Numbered from the stretch's first letter, positions 16,269-25,477 are shown. The stretch is DNA of 64,000 nt from Noviherbaspirillum aridicola (GCF_019656455.1 NZ_BPMK01000009.1:124001-188000); one strand, 5' to 3'. The notes: a model not told the origin generated them from the letters alone. Made by a program: numbers and translations.

Positions 16269-17659
16269 GCGCGGTCATGGACTTCGCGGCATGGCGCGGG
16301 CGCGCGCGGGCCTTGCTCGCGGCCGGCGTCGCCCCGCAGGACGCGCAATGGGGCAGCGCCGACGATCTCTTCGGCGGCGGCGGACCCGAGCACGGCACGC
16401 ACACGTCGGCGGCCCGCATCTCCGGTAAGCTTCTGGCCATGCTGGAGCAGGCCGCCTGCCATCGCAGCGAGGACCGCTGGGCCTTCCTCTACCGCGTCCT
16501 CTGGCGCTGGCAGCAGGGGCAACGCGACGTGATGTCCGCCGCCGACGAGGACGGCGCCCGGCTGCACGCGATGGTCAAGACCGTCAGGCGCGAGGCCCAC
16601 AAGATGCACGCCTTCCTGCGCTTTCGCGAACGGCCGGAGGACGCGGGCGCGCCGCGCTTCATCGCCTGGTTCGAGCCGGAACATGACGTCCTGCGCGACG
16701 CGGCGGCCCACTTCGCGCAGCGCATGGGCAGGCACAGCTGGCTGATCGCGACGCCGCAGGGATGCGCGGTTTGGGACGGCGCCTGCCTCGCCTACGGACC
16801 GCCGCTGCCGCGCGAGGCATGCGAAGCGCGGGACAGCGGCGAGGCGCTGTGGCTGGCCTACTATCGCAGCACCTTCAATCCGGCGCGCCTGAATCCCGAT
16901 GCCCTGACCATGCACATGCCCGTGCGCTACTGGAAGAACCTGCCCGAAGCGCCGCTGATTCCGGCCATGCTGAGCGAGGCGGCAAGCGGCGCGAGCCGGC
17001 TGGCGCAGGCCGGCGCGGTCGGCGCCCGCGGCGGCAAGGCGATTGCGCTCGACGCGGAGAAGGCCATGCCGCCGCGCGCCCTGCCGCATACGCTCGACGA
17101 TTGCCGCCGCTGCCCGCTGTGGCGCAACGCGACTCAGGCAGTGCCCGGCTGCGGCCCCGCCCGCGCGCCGCTGATGCTGGTCGGCGAGCAGCCCGGCGAC
17201 CAGGAAGACCTGGCAGGGCAGCCCTTCGTCGGGCCCGCCGGCCGCCTGCTCGACGATGCTTTCGCGCGCGCCGGCATCGGCCGCGACGAGGTCTACCTGA
17301 CGAACGCCGTCAAGCATTTCAAGTGGGAAGCGCGCGGCAAGCGCCGCTTGCACCGCACGCCCGCGCAGCAGGAAGCGGCCGCCTGCCGCGCCTGGCTGGA
17401 GCAGGAACTCGCGCAGGTGCAGCCGAGGGTGGTGGTCGCCCTCGGCGCCACCGCGCTGGCGTCCCTGCTCGGCACCGAGGCCAGGCTGAACGACTTGCGC
17501 GGCGTCCCTGTCCAATCCGGCGGCCGGCTGGTGATCCCCGCCTGGCATCCGGCCTACGTGCTGCGCCTGCCGGACCGCGAGGCGCAGGCCGCGGCCTTCG
17601 ATGATATCGTGCGGGTCCTGCGCCAGGCGCAGGCACTCGCCACCGACACACACCGATGA
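16265..17659 (+). CDS. DUF4130 - UdgX-type uracil-DNA glycosylase fusion
   Basis: 464 residues, two domains. Residues about 55-240 are DUF4130 (R-E-A-H-K-M-H-A-F-L-R-F-R, W-F-E-P-E-H-D-V-L, H-F-A-Q-R-M), a DNA-metabolism domain of unknown chemistry. Residues about 275-464 are a family-4-like uracil-DNA glycosylase with motif A G-E-Q-P-G-D-Q-E-D, an N-A-V-K-H-F-K segment and the late A-W-H-P-A-Y motif. The G-K-R-R-L-H loop (358-363) is the UdgX signature; in mycobacterial UdgX the loop His forms a covalent bond with the uracil-site sugar, and here that is His363. A four-Cys Fe-S pattern begins at C-R-R-C-P-L. It overlaps both flanking genes by ATGA. Confidence 0.92.
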   Translation: MSAVMDFAAWRGRARALLAAGVAPQDAQWGSADDLFGGGGPEHGTHTSAARISGKLLAMLEQAACHRSEDRWAFLYRVLWRWQQGQRDVMSAADEDGARLHAMVKTVRREAHKMHAFLRFRERPEDAGAPRFIAWFEPEHDVLRDAAAHFAQRMGRHSWLIATPQGCAVWDGACLAYGPPLPREACEARDSGEALWLAYYRSTFNPARLNPDALTMHMPVRYWKNLPEAPLIPAMLSEAASGASRLAQAGAVGARGGKAIALDAEKAMPPRALPHTLDDCRRCPLWRNATQAVPGCGPARAPLMLVGEQPGDQEDLAGQPFVGPAGRLLDDAFARAGIGRDEVYLTNAVKHFKWEARGKRRLHRTPAQQEAAACRAWLEQELAQVQPRVVVALGATALASLLGTEARLNDLRGVPVQSGGRLVIPAWHPAYVLRLPDREAQAAAFDDIVRVLRQAQALATDTHR

Positions 17660-19044
17660 ACACATTGCCTTCCCTGCACCGTTTTCCGCGCCTTGCCTTC
17701 GTGGACCTCGAAACCACCGGCGGCGCCGCCAGCCTCGACCGCATCACCGAAGTCGGCATCGTCGAAGTGGACGAGGATGGCGTGCGCGAATGGAGCAGCC
17801 TGGTCAATCCGGAAATGCCGATTCCGCCCTACATACAGTCGCTGACCGGCATCACCGACGACATGGTGCGCGAGGCGCCCACCTTCGCGGAAATTGCGGC
17901 GGTGATCGCGCGCCGGCTGGAGGACCGCATCTTCATCGCGCACAACGCGCGCTTCGACTACGGCTTCCTGCGCCAGGCCTTCCGCCGCACCGGACGAGAC
18001 TTCCATCCGGAAGTGCTGTGCACCGTCAAGCTCTCGCGCAGGCTGTTTCCGCAGTTCGAGCGGCACAATCTCGACAGCCTGGCCGAGCGCCACGCGCTGC
18101 ATGTCACCGAACGCCATCGCGCGCTCGGCGACGCGCAGCTGCTGTGGCAGTTCTGGCAAAAGATCCACGACCTGCACGCGACGGAGCAGATCGAGGAGGC
18201 GGTGCAGCGGCTGGTAAGCCGCCCCGCCCTGCCCTCGCGCATCGAAGAGCTCGAGCTCGACCGGCTGCCCGCCTCCCCGGGCGTCTATATCTTCCGCGAC
18301 GCGGAGCGGCGGCCGCTGTTCATCGGCAGCGCGGCCAATCTGCAGGCGCGCGTGTACGGCTTCTTCGGCAAGGACAGGATGAATGCGCGCGACCGCCGCC
18401 TGGCGTCGGACACGGCGGCGGTGGACTGGATGGAAAACGGCGGCGAACTCGGGGCGCAGCTGCTGGAAACCTCGCTGCTGCGCGAGCATCTGCCGCCGCA
18501 CAACCACCTGCGCGCGGAGGACGAGACCTGCGCCTGGCGGCTGCTGCAGCGCGGCGCCCTGCTGCGGCCGGTGCTGGCCAGCGCCGAGGACATGTTCTTC
18601 GCGCATGACCCCGAGCTCTACGGACTCTTTGCCGCACCGGCCAGGGCCCGGGAAGCCCTGCAGGCGATCGCGGCCGCACAGCGGCTGTGCCCGGCGCTGC
18701 TCGGGCTTGAAAAGACCCGCGCGGGCAAGGCCTGCAGCGCGCATGCCGGGGGCGGCTGCGGCGGCGCCTGCATCGGACGGGAAAGCGCCGACGAGCACAA
18801 TGCTCGGCTGCGCGCCGCGCTGGAATCCCACCGGATGGAGGCATGGCCCTATCCCGGCGCCATCGCGATCGAAGACAACGGCGCCTGGCTCCTCATCGAC
18901 GGCTGGGCCTGGCTCGGCACCGCGCGCAACGAAAAGGAAAAGGCGGACCTGCTGCAGGCCGGCCCGCGCCGCTTCGAGCGCGAGGTCTACCGCTTGCTGC
19001 AGAAATGGCTGCCCATGCTGGACGGGCGGATCGAGGTGCTCTGA
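17656..19044 (+). CDS. DnaQ-like 3'-5' exonuclease fused to a GIY-YIG (Cho/UvrC-type) nuclease
   Basis: 462 residues. The N-terminal half is a DEDDh exonuclease: F-V-D-L-E-T-T (Asp17, Glu19), H-N-A-R-F-D-Y, and H-R-A-L-G-D-A. The second half begins S-P-G-V-Y-I-F-R-D and L-F-I-G-S-A, a GIY-YIG nuclease like the N-terminus of UvrC and SOS-inducible Cho, which cuts 3' to a lesion. A Cys-rich segment (C-S-A-H-A-G-G-G-C-G-G-A-C, about 356-368) may hold a metal, followed by a UvrC-like tail. The start overlaps the UdgX stop by 4 bp, so it is part of the SOS operon, which thus combines a base-recognition factor, a radical enzyme, an incision nuclease and an exonuclease. Confidence 0.9.
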   Translation: MNTLPSLHRFPRLAFVDLETTGGAASLDRITEVGIVEVDEDGVREWSSLVNPEMPIPPYIQSLTGITDDMVREAPTFAEIAAVIARRLEDRIFIAHNARFDYGFLRQAFRRTGRDFHPEVLCTVKLSRRLFPQFERHNLDSLAERHALHVTERHRALGDAQLLWQFWQKIHDLHATEQIEEAVQRLVSRPALPSRIEELELDRLPASPGVYIFRDAERRPLFIGSAANLQARVYGFFGKDRMNARDRRLASDTAAVDWMENGGELGAQLLETSLLREHLPPHNHLRAEDETCAWRLLQRGALLRPVLASAEDMFFAHDPELYGLFAAPARAREALQAIAAAQRLCPALLGLEKTRAGKACSAHAGGGCGGACIGRESADEHNARLRAALESHRMEAWPYPGAIAIEDNGAWLLIDGWAWLGTARNEKEKADLLQAGPRRFEREVYRLLQKWLPMLDGRIEVL

Positions 19045-19263
19045 TCAGTGATGGTGGTGGTGCGTCCAGGCGCCGCCGGATTCCAGGTAGGAAGCGACCG
19101 CATCCTTCTGGCCGGTCGCATGCAGGTGCACTTCACCGCAGGAACAGATGCCCTGATAGGGCTGGATGTGGGAACAGGCGGAAACCTTCTGAAGGTAGAC
19201 GGTGACGGGTTTCGCGCATTTCTTGCATTTGAAGGTGAGGGTGCGGGCGGGTTTGACGCTCAT
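19045..19263 (-). CDS. Small zinc-ribbon-like protein with a natural pentahistidine tail
   Basis: 72 residues. It has C-K-K-C near the N-terminus and C-S-C in the middle, a plausible four-ligand metal site with C-S-H, and ends W-T-H-H-H-H-H. There is no signal peptide. The natural C-terminal His5 should bind Ni2+, Co2+ or Zn2+. The stop codon abuts the stop of the convergent nuclease gene (19044/19045). Its role is unknown; metal storage or a small regulatory zinc protein are possibilities. Coding nature is supported by the clean Cys/His pattern; the ribosome-binding site is weak (AGG). Confidence 0.65.
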   Translation of the reverse strand: MSVKPARTLTFKCKKCAKPVTVYLQKVSACSHIQPYQGICSCGEVHLHATGQKDAVASYLESGGAWTHHHHH

Positions 19264-19334
19264 GATGTACCTGGAGAATGAACGGAAGCGCCGCCGGCAA
19301 CACGCGGCGGCGCGCAGCCCGGCATGATAGCGCT

Positions 19335-19754
19335 TCAGCGCCGGTAATGCCCGTGACCCTGCCCCTGGCCGTAGCCGTACCCCCATTGTCCCGGCCGCCC
19401 GTCGTGCCAGTCGCGGCGGTCATGCCAGTCCCGCCGGTCCTGCCAGTCGCGCCGGTCCTGCCATTCGCGGCGGTGGCTGTGCGGCGGGTTGACGTAGACC
19501 GGATAGGGCGGCGGCTGCACGTAGATCACCGGCGGGGGAGCCACCACGACCGGCGGCGGCGCATAGATCGGCGGCGGCGGCGCGTACACCGAGGGCGGCG
19601 CCCCGTAGCTGTACTGCGGTTGCGGCACCATCATCACGCCGCGGTGCTGGCTGCCCACCGTCACCGACCACTGCACGCGATCGTGCGCCATCACGACGCC
19701 GCTCATGCCGGCAAGCACCAGTGCCACGCCTGCGCCAAGAATATGCCTGTTCAT
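19335..19754 (-). CDS. Exported Pro/Tyr-rich repeat protein
   Basis: 139 residues with a signal peptide (M-S-G-V-V-M-A-H-D, cleavage near 23). Residues 45-90 are a low-complexity Y-A-P-P-P / V-A-P-P-P region. Residues 93-119 are four six-residue repeats of the form R-D-W-H-D-R, and the end is Gly/Tyr/His-rich. No catalytic domain. Such proteins occur widely in Burkholderiales as secreted or envelope-associated hypothetical proteins; function unknown. Its repeats are marked separately. Confidence 0.7.
   Translation of the reverse strand: MNRHILGAGVALVLAGMSGVVMAHDRVQWSVTVGSQHRGVMMVPQPQYSYGAPPSVYAPPPPIYAPPPVVVAPPPVIYVQPPPYPVYVNPPHSHRREWQDRRDWQDRRDWHDRRDWHDGRPGQWGYGYGQGQGHGHYRR
19401..19472 (-). 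repeat. Four tandem 18-bp coding repeats
   Basis: Units at 19401-19418, 19419-19436, 19437-19454 and 19455-19472 differ at a few positions, and each encodes a hexapeptide of the type R-[DE]-W-[QH]-D-R in the Pro/Tyr-rich exported protein. Unit number could vary between strains. Confidence 0.85.
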
Positions 19755-19844
19755 GTTTGCTCCTCAGTCTCTTTTCATATTAAAGGACAAGAAAAGCCGG
19801 CGCGCGTGGAATCTTTGTAACAGTGTGGCCGGGTTAATTTTTTG

Positions 19845-20633
19845 TCAGTATCCGCTTCCCGCCGGCTGCGCCGCGCCGCCGCCGAAGGCTGCACGCAGCG
19901 AGCGCGCGCCCGACGCCAGCGTTGCCACATCGATGCCCACCGCCACGAAGTGGCAGCCCATGTCCATGTATCGCCGCGCCTGCTTCGGATCGGTGCTGAG
20001 GATGCCGGCCGCCTTGCCGCTGGCGATGATGCGCCGCAAGCCGTCATCGATGGCCGCCTGCACTTCCGGATGTCCGGCATTGCCCGGGTGGCCGAGCGAT
20101 GCGGCCAGGTCGGACGGCCCGATGAAGATGCCGTCCACGCCGTCCACCCCGCACAGGGCATCCAGGTTCTCGATCGCGCTGCGCGTCTCCGCCTGAATCA
20201 GCAGACAGATTTCCCGGTTCGCGCGTTCCATGTAGTCGGCCTCCAGGCCCCATTGCGAAGCGCGGGCAATGAAGGCCGCCACCCCGCGCACGCCCTCGGG
20301 CGGATAGCGGACCGCGCGTACCAGTTGCGCCGCCTGCTCGGCGGTATCGACCATCGGCACCAGCAGGCTCTGGGCGCCGATATCGAGCAACTGCTTGAGC
20401 AGCGCGGCATCGCCGGACACCGGACGCACGACCGGCTGCGAAGCATGGCCCGCCAGCGCCTGCAGCTGCGCGAGCAGGCTGCGCACATCGTTCGGGCCGT
20501 GCTCGCCGTCGAGCAGCAGCCAGTCGAAGCCCGCGGTCGCGCAGATCTCCGCGGAATAGGGATTGGCCAGCGACAGCCAGTAGCCGACCTGCGGCCTGCC
20601 GCTCCTGAGTGCCGCCTTGAACCGGTTTTCCAT
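19845..20633 (-). CDS. hpaI: HpcH/HpaI family aldolase
   Basis: Class II pyruvate aldolase of 262 residues. Family motifs are complete: the metal/phosphate site D-G-E-H-G-P-N-D (about 42-49), V-V-R-P with the catalytic Arg, Q-A-E-T-R-S-A-I with the metal Glu, and G-I-F-I-G-P-S-D-L-A with the metal Asp. HpaI cleaves 4-hydroxy-2-oxoheptanedioate to pyruvate and succinic semialdehyde, but relatives accept other 2-keto-hydroxy acids. It lies 11 bp after the tartrate dehydrogenase gene on the same strand, which suggests a sugar-acid or hydroxy-acid pathway rather than homoprotocatechuate degradation; no hpa genes are here. The exact substrate is open. Confidence 0.85.
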   Translation of the reverse strand: MENRFKAALRSGRPQVGYWLSLANPYSAEICATAGFDWLLLDGEHGPNDVRSLLAQLQALAGHASQPVVRPVSGDAALLKQLLDIGAQSLLVPMVDTAEQAAQLVRAVRYPPEGVRGVAAFIARASQWGLEADYMERANREICLLIQAETRSAIENLDALCGVDGVDGIFIGPSDLAASLGHPGNAGHPEVQAAIDDGLRRIIASGKAAGILSTDPKQARRYMDMGCHFVAVGIDVATLASGARSLRAAFGGGAAQPAGSGY

Positions 20634-20644
20634 GGCCCGTCTCC

Positions 20645-21769
20645 TCAGTCGATGTCAAGCGTGCGCACCAGGCGGGCGATCGCCCGGCCGACGTCTTCGG
20701 TCTTCGCGTCGCCGCCGAGGTCGGGCGTGCGCGGACCGTCGGCGAGCACGATTTCGATTGCGCGCAGAATCAGATCGTGCGCCCGCAGCCAGGGCGTGCC
20801 GTCGGCCAGCGCCGGGTCGCGCCCGAGGAAGTCGAGCATCAGCGCGCCCGACCAGATCATCGCCACCGGATTGGCAATGCCCTTGCCGTAGATGTCCGGG
20901 GCCGAACCGTGCACCGGCTCGAACAGCGAAGGGAAGCGGCGTTCCGGGTCGAGATTGGCCGATGGCGCCAGGCCGATCGTGCCGGCGCAGGCCGGGCCGA
21001 GGTCGGACAGGATGTCGCCGAACAGGTTGGAGGCCACCACCACGTCGAAGCGGGTCGGCTGCAGCACGAAGCGCGCGGTGAGGATGTCGATGTGCTGGCG
21101 GTCGGTGGCGACGCCGGGATAATGCCTTGCCATTTCTTCGGCCCGCTCGTCCCAGTACGGCATGCTGACGGCGATGCCGTTCGACTTGGTGGCGACGGTC
21201 AGATGCTTGCGCGCGCGGCCGGCGGCCAGTTCGAACGCATAGCGCAGGACGCGGTCGGTACCGATGCGCGAGAACACCGATTCCTGTATCACCACTTCGC
21301 GTTCCGTGCCTTCGAACATGCGGCCGCCGAGCGACGTGTATTCGCCCTCGGTATTTTCACGTACGACGAGGAAATCGATATCGCCCGGCTTGCGGTTGGC
21401 CAGCGGGCAGGGCACGCCCTCGAACAGGCGTACCGGGCGCAGGTTGATGTACTGATCGAACTCGCGGCGGAATTTCAGCAGCGAGCCCCACAGCGAAACA
21501 TGGTCCGGCACCTTCGCCGGCCATCCCACCGCGCCGAAGTACAGCGCGTCGCATCCCGCCAGCTGCTCGCGCCAGTCTGCCGGCATCATGCTGCCGGTCT
21601 GTTCATAGTAGTCGCAGCTGGCCCAGTCGATGGTCTGGTATTCGAGCGTCAGCGAGAAGCGCTCGGCCGCGGCTTCAAGCACGCGCAGGCCTTCCGGCAT
21701 GACTTCCTTGCCGATGCCGTCGCCGGGAATGACTGCAATGCGGAACGAGGTTTTTTGGGCGGCTGCCAT
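20645..21769 (-). CDS. ttuC: Tartrate dehydrogenase/decarboxylase or D-malate dehydrogenase
   Basis: 374-residue NAD-dependent beta-decarboxylating dehydrogenase of the isocitrate/isopropylmalate family. N-terminal I-P-G-D-G-I-G-K-E-V, the substrate loop F-R-R-E-F-D-Q-Y-I-N-L-R-P-V-R, V-R-E-N-T-E-G-E-Y, and the metal-site Asp pair in S-N-L-F-G-D-I-L-S-D-L are all present. The early W-A-S-C-D-Y-Y segment and L-F-E-G-V-P-C-P point to the tartrate (TtuC)/D-malate (DmlA) branch rather than LeuB. AAGGAAAA precedes ATG 21769. It is probably co-transcribed with the aldolase downstream. Confidence 0.88.
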   Translation of the reverse strand: MAAAQKTSFRIAVIPGDGIGKEVMPEGLRVLEAAAERFSLTLEYQTIDWASCDYYEQTGSMMPADWREQLAGCDALYFGAVGWPAKVPDHVSLWGSLLKFRREFDQYINLRPVRLFEGVPCPLANRKPGDIDFLVVRENTEGEYTSLGGRMFEGTEREVVIQESVFSRIGTDRVLRYAFELAAGRARKHLTVATKSNGIAVSMPYWDERAEEMARHYPGVATDRQHIDILTARFVLQPTRFDVVVASNLFGDILSDLGPACAGTIGLAPSANLDPERRFPSLFEPVHGSAPDIYGKGIANPVAMIWSGALMLDFLGRDPALADGTPWLRAHDLILRAIEIVLADGPRTPDLGGDAKTEDVGRAIARLVRTLDID

Positions 21770-21981
21770 GGTTTTCCTTTTTCAAATGCCAAGAAAAACG
21801 GCATCGTACGCCGATTCGGAAAAACGCATGGGCCGCAGGCGCGAAAAGCGGCGGAACGGCTCTTGACTGCGGGCGCTTCGCCACCAATTACCGGAAACGC
21901 GCCGTCGGCGGTTATGCCGCGGCGGAAAAGGCCGGGGAAGCAGTCCAATGAACGGCTGCTTCGGGTGAAAGCGGAATGCGG

Positions 21982-22071
21982 TTATCGGGGAACGCGCAAC
22001 GCGCGCATGAGCATGCGGATCAGCGGGTTGCGGTTTCTGAGTCGAATTCTGTTATGCAGCGTTCTGCCCAT
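21982..22071 (-). CDS. Possible 29-residue strongly basic small protein
   Basis: ATG 22071 follows AGGGAGG with five-base spacing. The product begins M-G-R-T-L-H-N-R-I-R-L-R-N-R and has about ten Arg residues and no acidic residue. A perfect TATAAT hexamer lies upstream on the same strand at 22114-22109, though without a good -35. The start and promoter signals are better than expected by chance, but 29 codons give little coding evidence. It is the only candidate gene in the stretch 21770-22517. Confidence 0.4.
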   Translation of the reverse strand: MGRTLHNRIRLRNRNPLIRMLMRALRVPR

Positions 22072-22272
22072 TTCATCCTCCCTGGCGGCCTTCCATCATT
22101 TAACGGAAATTATAGAAAGCAGGGGATGACCAGACCGTGACATGCGGCACCGAGCGGATTGAGCAGACACAAAAAACCAACAGGGCGATCGCGTTGCCGC
22201 CCTTGCCGCACGGTGCGCGCCGCCGCCGCAACTATTTGGCGCATGCCACAGTCGAAAACCCGACGGTAGCGA

Positions 22273-22301
22273 TAGACTTCTTTGACACAATGAAACATAA
22301 T
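22273..22301 (+). promoter_or_regulatory. Candidate sigma-70 promoter for rpoD
   Basis: TAGACT (22273-22278) and CATAAT (22296-22301) are spaced by 17 bp, giving a start near 22308 and a leader of about 210 nt before rpoD. The match is moderate (4/6 and 5/6). I see no other gene in the leader; it contains A/T-rich stretches around 22310-22420 but no clear riboswitch. Confidence 0.4.
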
Positions 22302-22517
22302 TCGGCCTTCGCGTTTTTTGCTCCCGTCGGAAAAAACGGTTTGCGTCAGCGGCCGCCATTTTTCGAACCAATCGTCGAGCTTCAACTCCCACTTCGTTCG
22401 TTCTGATTTTTTGCCTCCGTCAGGCCAAGCCCGTGTCCGCCGTCGCGCGCCCCGTTGCGCTGCCACCGGCACAGCTTGCCGGACTTCGGCCTGATGTTCG
22501 TACCAGACATTCACGCA

Positions 22518-24935
22518 ATGACTAAACAAGCAAAGACTTTGACACTCGCAGCAAAACCCGCCGGCGCCGCCTCCTCCCGCATGGGAACGCCGAAGGACGA
22601 CGCGCGCGTGGTGGAACAGAGCACCGATGCCGAGCAGCAGATGGCGGCGAAGGTAACGGTCGTTACCAAGCGCAGCCGCCGCGCGGTGCTGCAGGATGCC
22701 GCCGCCGAGGCCGCCCCCGCGGCACAGGAAGCGCAGGACGCGAAGGCGTCCGAGCCGGCCGACAAGCCGAAGGTGGTGCGCAAGAGCGTGCGCGCGGCCA
22801 AGCCGGCGGCGTCGCCGGAACCCGCGCCGGCGCCGGCGAGTGCGCAGTCGGAAGTGACGCAGACCACCGATCCGGCCGCGCTGGCCGAGATCGATACCTC
22901 TTCCTATTCCCTGCCGGGCGCCAAGGTGCCCGCGCGGCGCGGCCGTCGTCCGTCGGAATTCCAGGGCGAGAACGATGAAGTGGCCGCGCTCAACGCGGTG
23001 GAACGGGCGGAGCTGAAAGCCGTTTCGCGCGCGCGTTCGCGCGACCAGGAACCGGCCGCGCGCAGCGAGCGCGACCTTGAAGCCCAGCGCGCCCAGGTCA
23101 AGGTCCTGGTCAGCCTCGGCAAGGAACGCGGCTATCTCACCCACGCGGAAATCAACGATCACCTGCCGGAAGACATCGTCGATCCGGAAGCGATCGACGG
23201 CATCATCAGCACCTTCCGCGACATGGGCATCGAGATCTACGACCAGGCGCCCGACGCGGAAACGCTGCTGCTGTCGGATAACGTGGTCGCCGGCTCCTCC
23301 GAGGACGAAGCCGAGGCCGCGGTGGCGACCGCCCTGTCGGCGATCGACTCCGATTTCGGCCGCACCACCGACCCGGTCCGCATGTACATGCGCGAAATGG
23401 CCTCGGTGCCGCTGCTCACGCGCCAGCAGGAGATCGAGATCGCCAAGCGCATCGAGGACGGCCTGAAGGACATGATGCAGGCCATCTCCGCCTGCCCGAC
23501 GACGATCGCCGAACTGCTGGAAATGGCCGCGCGCATCGAGCGCGACGAGATCAAGGTCGATGACGTCATCGACGGCCTGGCGGACACGGCCGAGCCGGTC
23601 GCGGTGGCGGCCGACGACGGCGACGACGACGAAGACCAGGACGACCAGGAAGAAGACCTGGAAGACGAGGACGAGGACGGTGCCGTCACGCCCTCGGGCG
23701 GCATGACCGAAAAGCAGATGGAAGAACTGCGCCAGCAGGTGCTGTCCCGCTTTGCGTCCATCGGCAAGCACTTCGAGACCATGCGCGAGGCGCGCGCGGC
23801 CGGCGGCTACGGTACGCCCGCCTACCGCGAGGCACAGTCGGCGATCGCCCAGGAATTCCTCGGCATGCGCTTCACCGCCAAGGTCGTCGAGCGCCTGTCC
23901 GACACGCTGCGCGCCCAGGTGGAAGAAATGCGCCAGGTGGAAAGGCAGATCCTCGCCATCGCGGTGGACAAGTGCGGCATGCCGCGCACCCGCTTCATCG
24001 AGGTCTTCCCGGGACACGAGACCGACCTCGACTGGGTCGAGCGCGAAGCCGACGCCGGCAAGGCCTATGGTCCGGTCCTGCGCCGCAACGCGCCCGCCAT
24101 CCGCGAGTACCAGCAGAAGCTGCTCGATCTCGAACAGCGCGTGGCGCTGCCCCTGTCGGACCTGCGCAGCATCAACAAGCAGATGGCCACCGGCGACAAG
24201 CGCGCACGCCAGGCCAAGCGCGAAATGACCGAGGCCAACCTGCGCCTGGTGATCTCGATCGCCAAGAAGTACGTCAATCGCGGCCTGCAGTTCCTCGACC
24301 TGATCCAGGAAGGCAATATCGGTCTGCTCAAGGCGGTGGACAAGTTCGAATACCGTCGCGGCTATAAATTCTCGACCTACGCCACCTGGTGGATCCGGCA
24401 GGCCATCACGCGCGCGATCGCCGATCAGGCCCGCACGATCCGGGTTCCGGTGCACATGATCGAGTCCATCAACAAGATGAACCGCATCTCGCGCCAGATC
24501 CTGATGGAGACCGGCTCCGAGCCCGACCTCGCGACGCTGGCCGCGAAGATGGACATGCCGGAGAAGAAGATCCGCGAAATCATGAAGATCGCCAAGGAGC
24601 CGATCTCGATGGATGTGCCGATGGGCGACGACGGCGATGCGCTGCTCGGCGATTTCATCGCCGACGAAATCACCGTGGCGCCGGCCGACGCGGCCATGCA
24701 TTCGTCCATGCGCGAAGTCATCCGGGAAGTGCTGGACTCGCTGCCTCCGCGCGAAGCCAAGGTCCTGCGCATGCGCTACGGCGTCGACATGGCCACCGAT
24801 TTCACGCTGGAAGAAGTGGGCAAGCAGTTCGACGTGACGCGCGAGCGCATCCGCCAGATCGAAGCCAAGGCGATGAACAAGCTGCGCCATGCGTCGCGCG
24901 CGGACAAACTGCGGACGCTGCTGGAAAACGGCTGA
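22518..24935 (+). CDS. rpoD: RNA polymerase primary sigma factor RpoD (sigma-70)
   Basis: 805 residues, longer than the 613 of E. coli because of an Ala/Lys/Pro-rich N-terminal extension (about 1-190) of the type seen in betaproteobacteria. Region 1.1 follows (about 203-245). A non-conserved region contains a very acidic block ([10 protein letters not shown], about 368-392). Region 2 has [11 protein letters not shown] and [15 protein letters not shown] (about 574-632), and region 4.2 [15 protein letters not shown] (about 772-787). ATG 22518 (M-T-K-Q-A-K-T) is chosen by position relative to homologues; its ribosome-binding site is weak, and an ATG at about 22494 is the alternative. dnaG is not adjacent. 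Confidence 0.97.
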   Translation: MTKQAKTLTLAAKPAGAASSRMGTPKDDARVVEQSTDAEQQMAAKVTVVTKRSRRAVLQDAAAEAAPAAQEAQDAKASEPADKPKVVRKSVRAAKPAASPEPAPAPASAQSEVTQTTDPAALAEIDTSSYSLPGAKVPARRGRRPSEFQGENDEVAALNAVERAELKAVSRARSRDQEPAARSERDLEAQRAQVKVLVSLGKERGYLTHAEINDHLPEDIVDPEAIDGIISTFRDMGIEIYDQAPDAETLLLSDNVVAGSSEDEAEAAVATALSAIDSDFGRTTDPVRMYMREMASVPLLTRQQEIEIAKRIEDGLKDMMQAISACPTTIAELLEMAARIERDEIKVDDVIDGLADTAEPVAVAADDGDDDEDQDDQEEDLEDEDEDGAVTPSGGMTEKQMEELRQQVLSRFASIGKHFETMREARAAGGYGTPAYREAQSAIAQEFLGMRFTAKVVERLSDTLRAQVEEMRQVERQILAIAVDKCGMPRTRFIEVFPGHETDLDWVEREADAGKAYGPVLRRNAPAIREYQQKLLDLEQRVALPLSDLRSINKQMATGDKRARQAKREMTEANLRLVISIAKKYVNRGLQFLDLIQEGNIGLLKAVDKFEYRRGYKFSTYATWWIRQAITRAIADQARTIRVPVHMIESINKMNRISRQILMETGSEPDLATLAAKMDMPEKKIREIMKIAKEPISMDVPMGDDGDALLGDFIADEITVAPADAAMHSSMREVIREVLDSLPPREAKVLRMRYGVDMATDFTLEEVGKQFDVTRERIRQIEAKAMNKLRHASRADKLRTLLENG

Positions 24936-25035
24936 TCCGTTTTTTCGAAGGCAAAACCCGGTTTTCTGCGCTTTTTTCTAAGGGAGACGGGCCTTAGCAT
25001 GGCCCCTCTCCTGCAGCATGTGAAAGGAAGCAGCC

Positions 25036-25335
25036 ATGACCGAGAAGATCGAATGGGAAGTCGTCGACGAGACGACGACGAAAACCGGGGGCGCCCGCCG
25101 CGCCGGACCGGCCGCGCAGCCCATGCTCGGACCGTGGTGGCGCTGGAAAGTGGCGGCGCTGTTTGCGCTCGGCGCGCTTGCGCTGGTGCTGCTGATCGCA
25201 GTGGCCGGCGTCATCGCCGTCGCAGTCGCGGTCACGGCGCTGGTGTCGCTTGGCATTGCCCGCATTGCCTACTGGTTGCGCGGCAAGCCGGGCGGCGTCA
25301 TCGCCCGCCGCAACTACGGCCCGCCCTATCGCTGA
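25036..25335 (+). CDS. Small two-helix membrane protein
   Basis: 99 residues. A charged N-terminal 30 residues (E-K-I-E-W-E-V-V-D-E-T-T) precedes two hydrophobic helices (about 38-60 and 62-80) and a basic tail ending R-R-N-Y-G-P-P-Y-R. No known domain recognised. AAGGAAG precedes ATG 25036. An imperfect hairpin lies just upstream (24983-25011). It is bounded by rpoD and an intrinsic terminator and is probably its own transcript. Confidence 0.65.
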   Translation: MTEKIEWEVVDETTTKTGGARRAGPAAQPMLGPWWRWKVAALFALGALALVLLIAVAGVIAVAVAVTALVSLGIARIAYWLRGKPGGVIARRNYGPPYR

Positions 25336-25340
25336 ACGCC

Positions 25341-25375
25341 GCCCGGAATGCTTCCACGCATCTTCCGGGCGTTTT
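25341..25375 (+). terminator. Intrinsic terminator
   Basis: GCCCGGAA (25341-25348) pairs with TTCCGGGC (25363-25370) over a 14-base loop, followed by GTTTT. It closes the small membrane-protein gene. Confidence 0.7.
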
Positions 25376-25477
25376 AACGTATGACAAGGGTCAACAGGGA
25401 CGATCAGTTAGAATAGCGTCATTCCATCGATCAAACGGCGATGCTTGCGGCACGCATCGTTGCATATCCACACTGCC

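Noticed and set aside
19401-19472. CRISPR array
   Set aside because: The 18-bp units are contiguous coding repeats without spacers.
22137-22406. An 89-codon plus-strand frame in the rpoD leader
   Set aside because: No ribosome-binding site, composition unlike a protein, and it lies across the candidate rpoD promoter.
24941-25011. tRNA or terminator after rpoD
   Set aside because: No cloverleaf can be drawn. The T-rich stretch with a short A/T stem is too weak to call a terminator, and the imperfect GC hairpin at 24983-25011 has no T-run.
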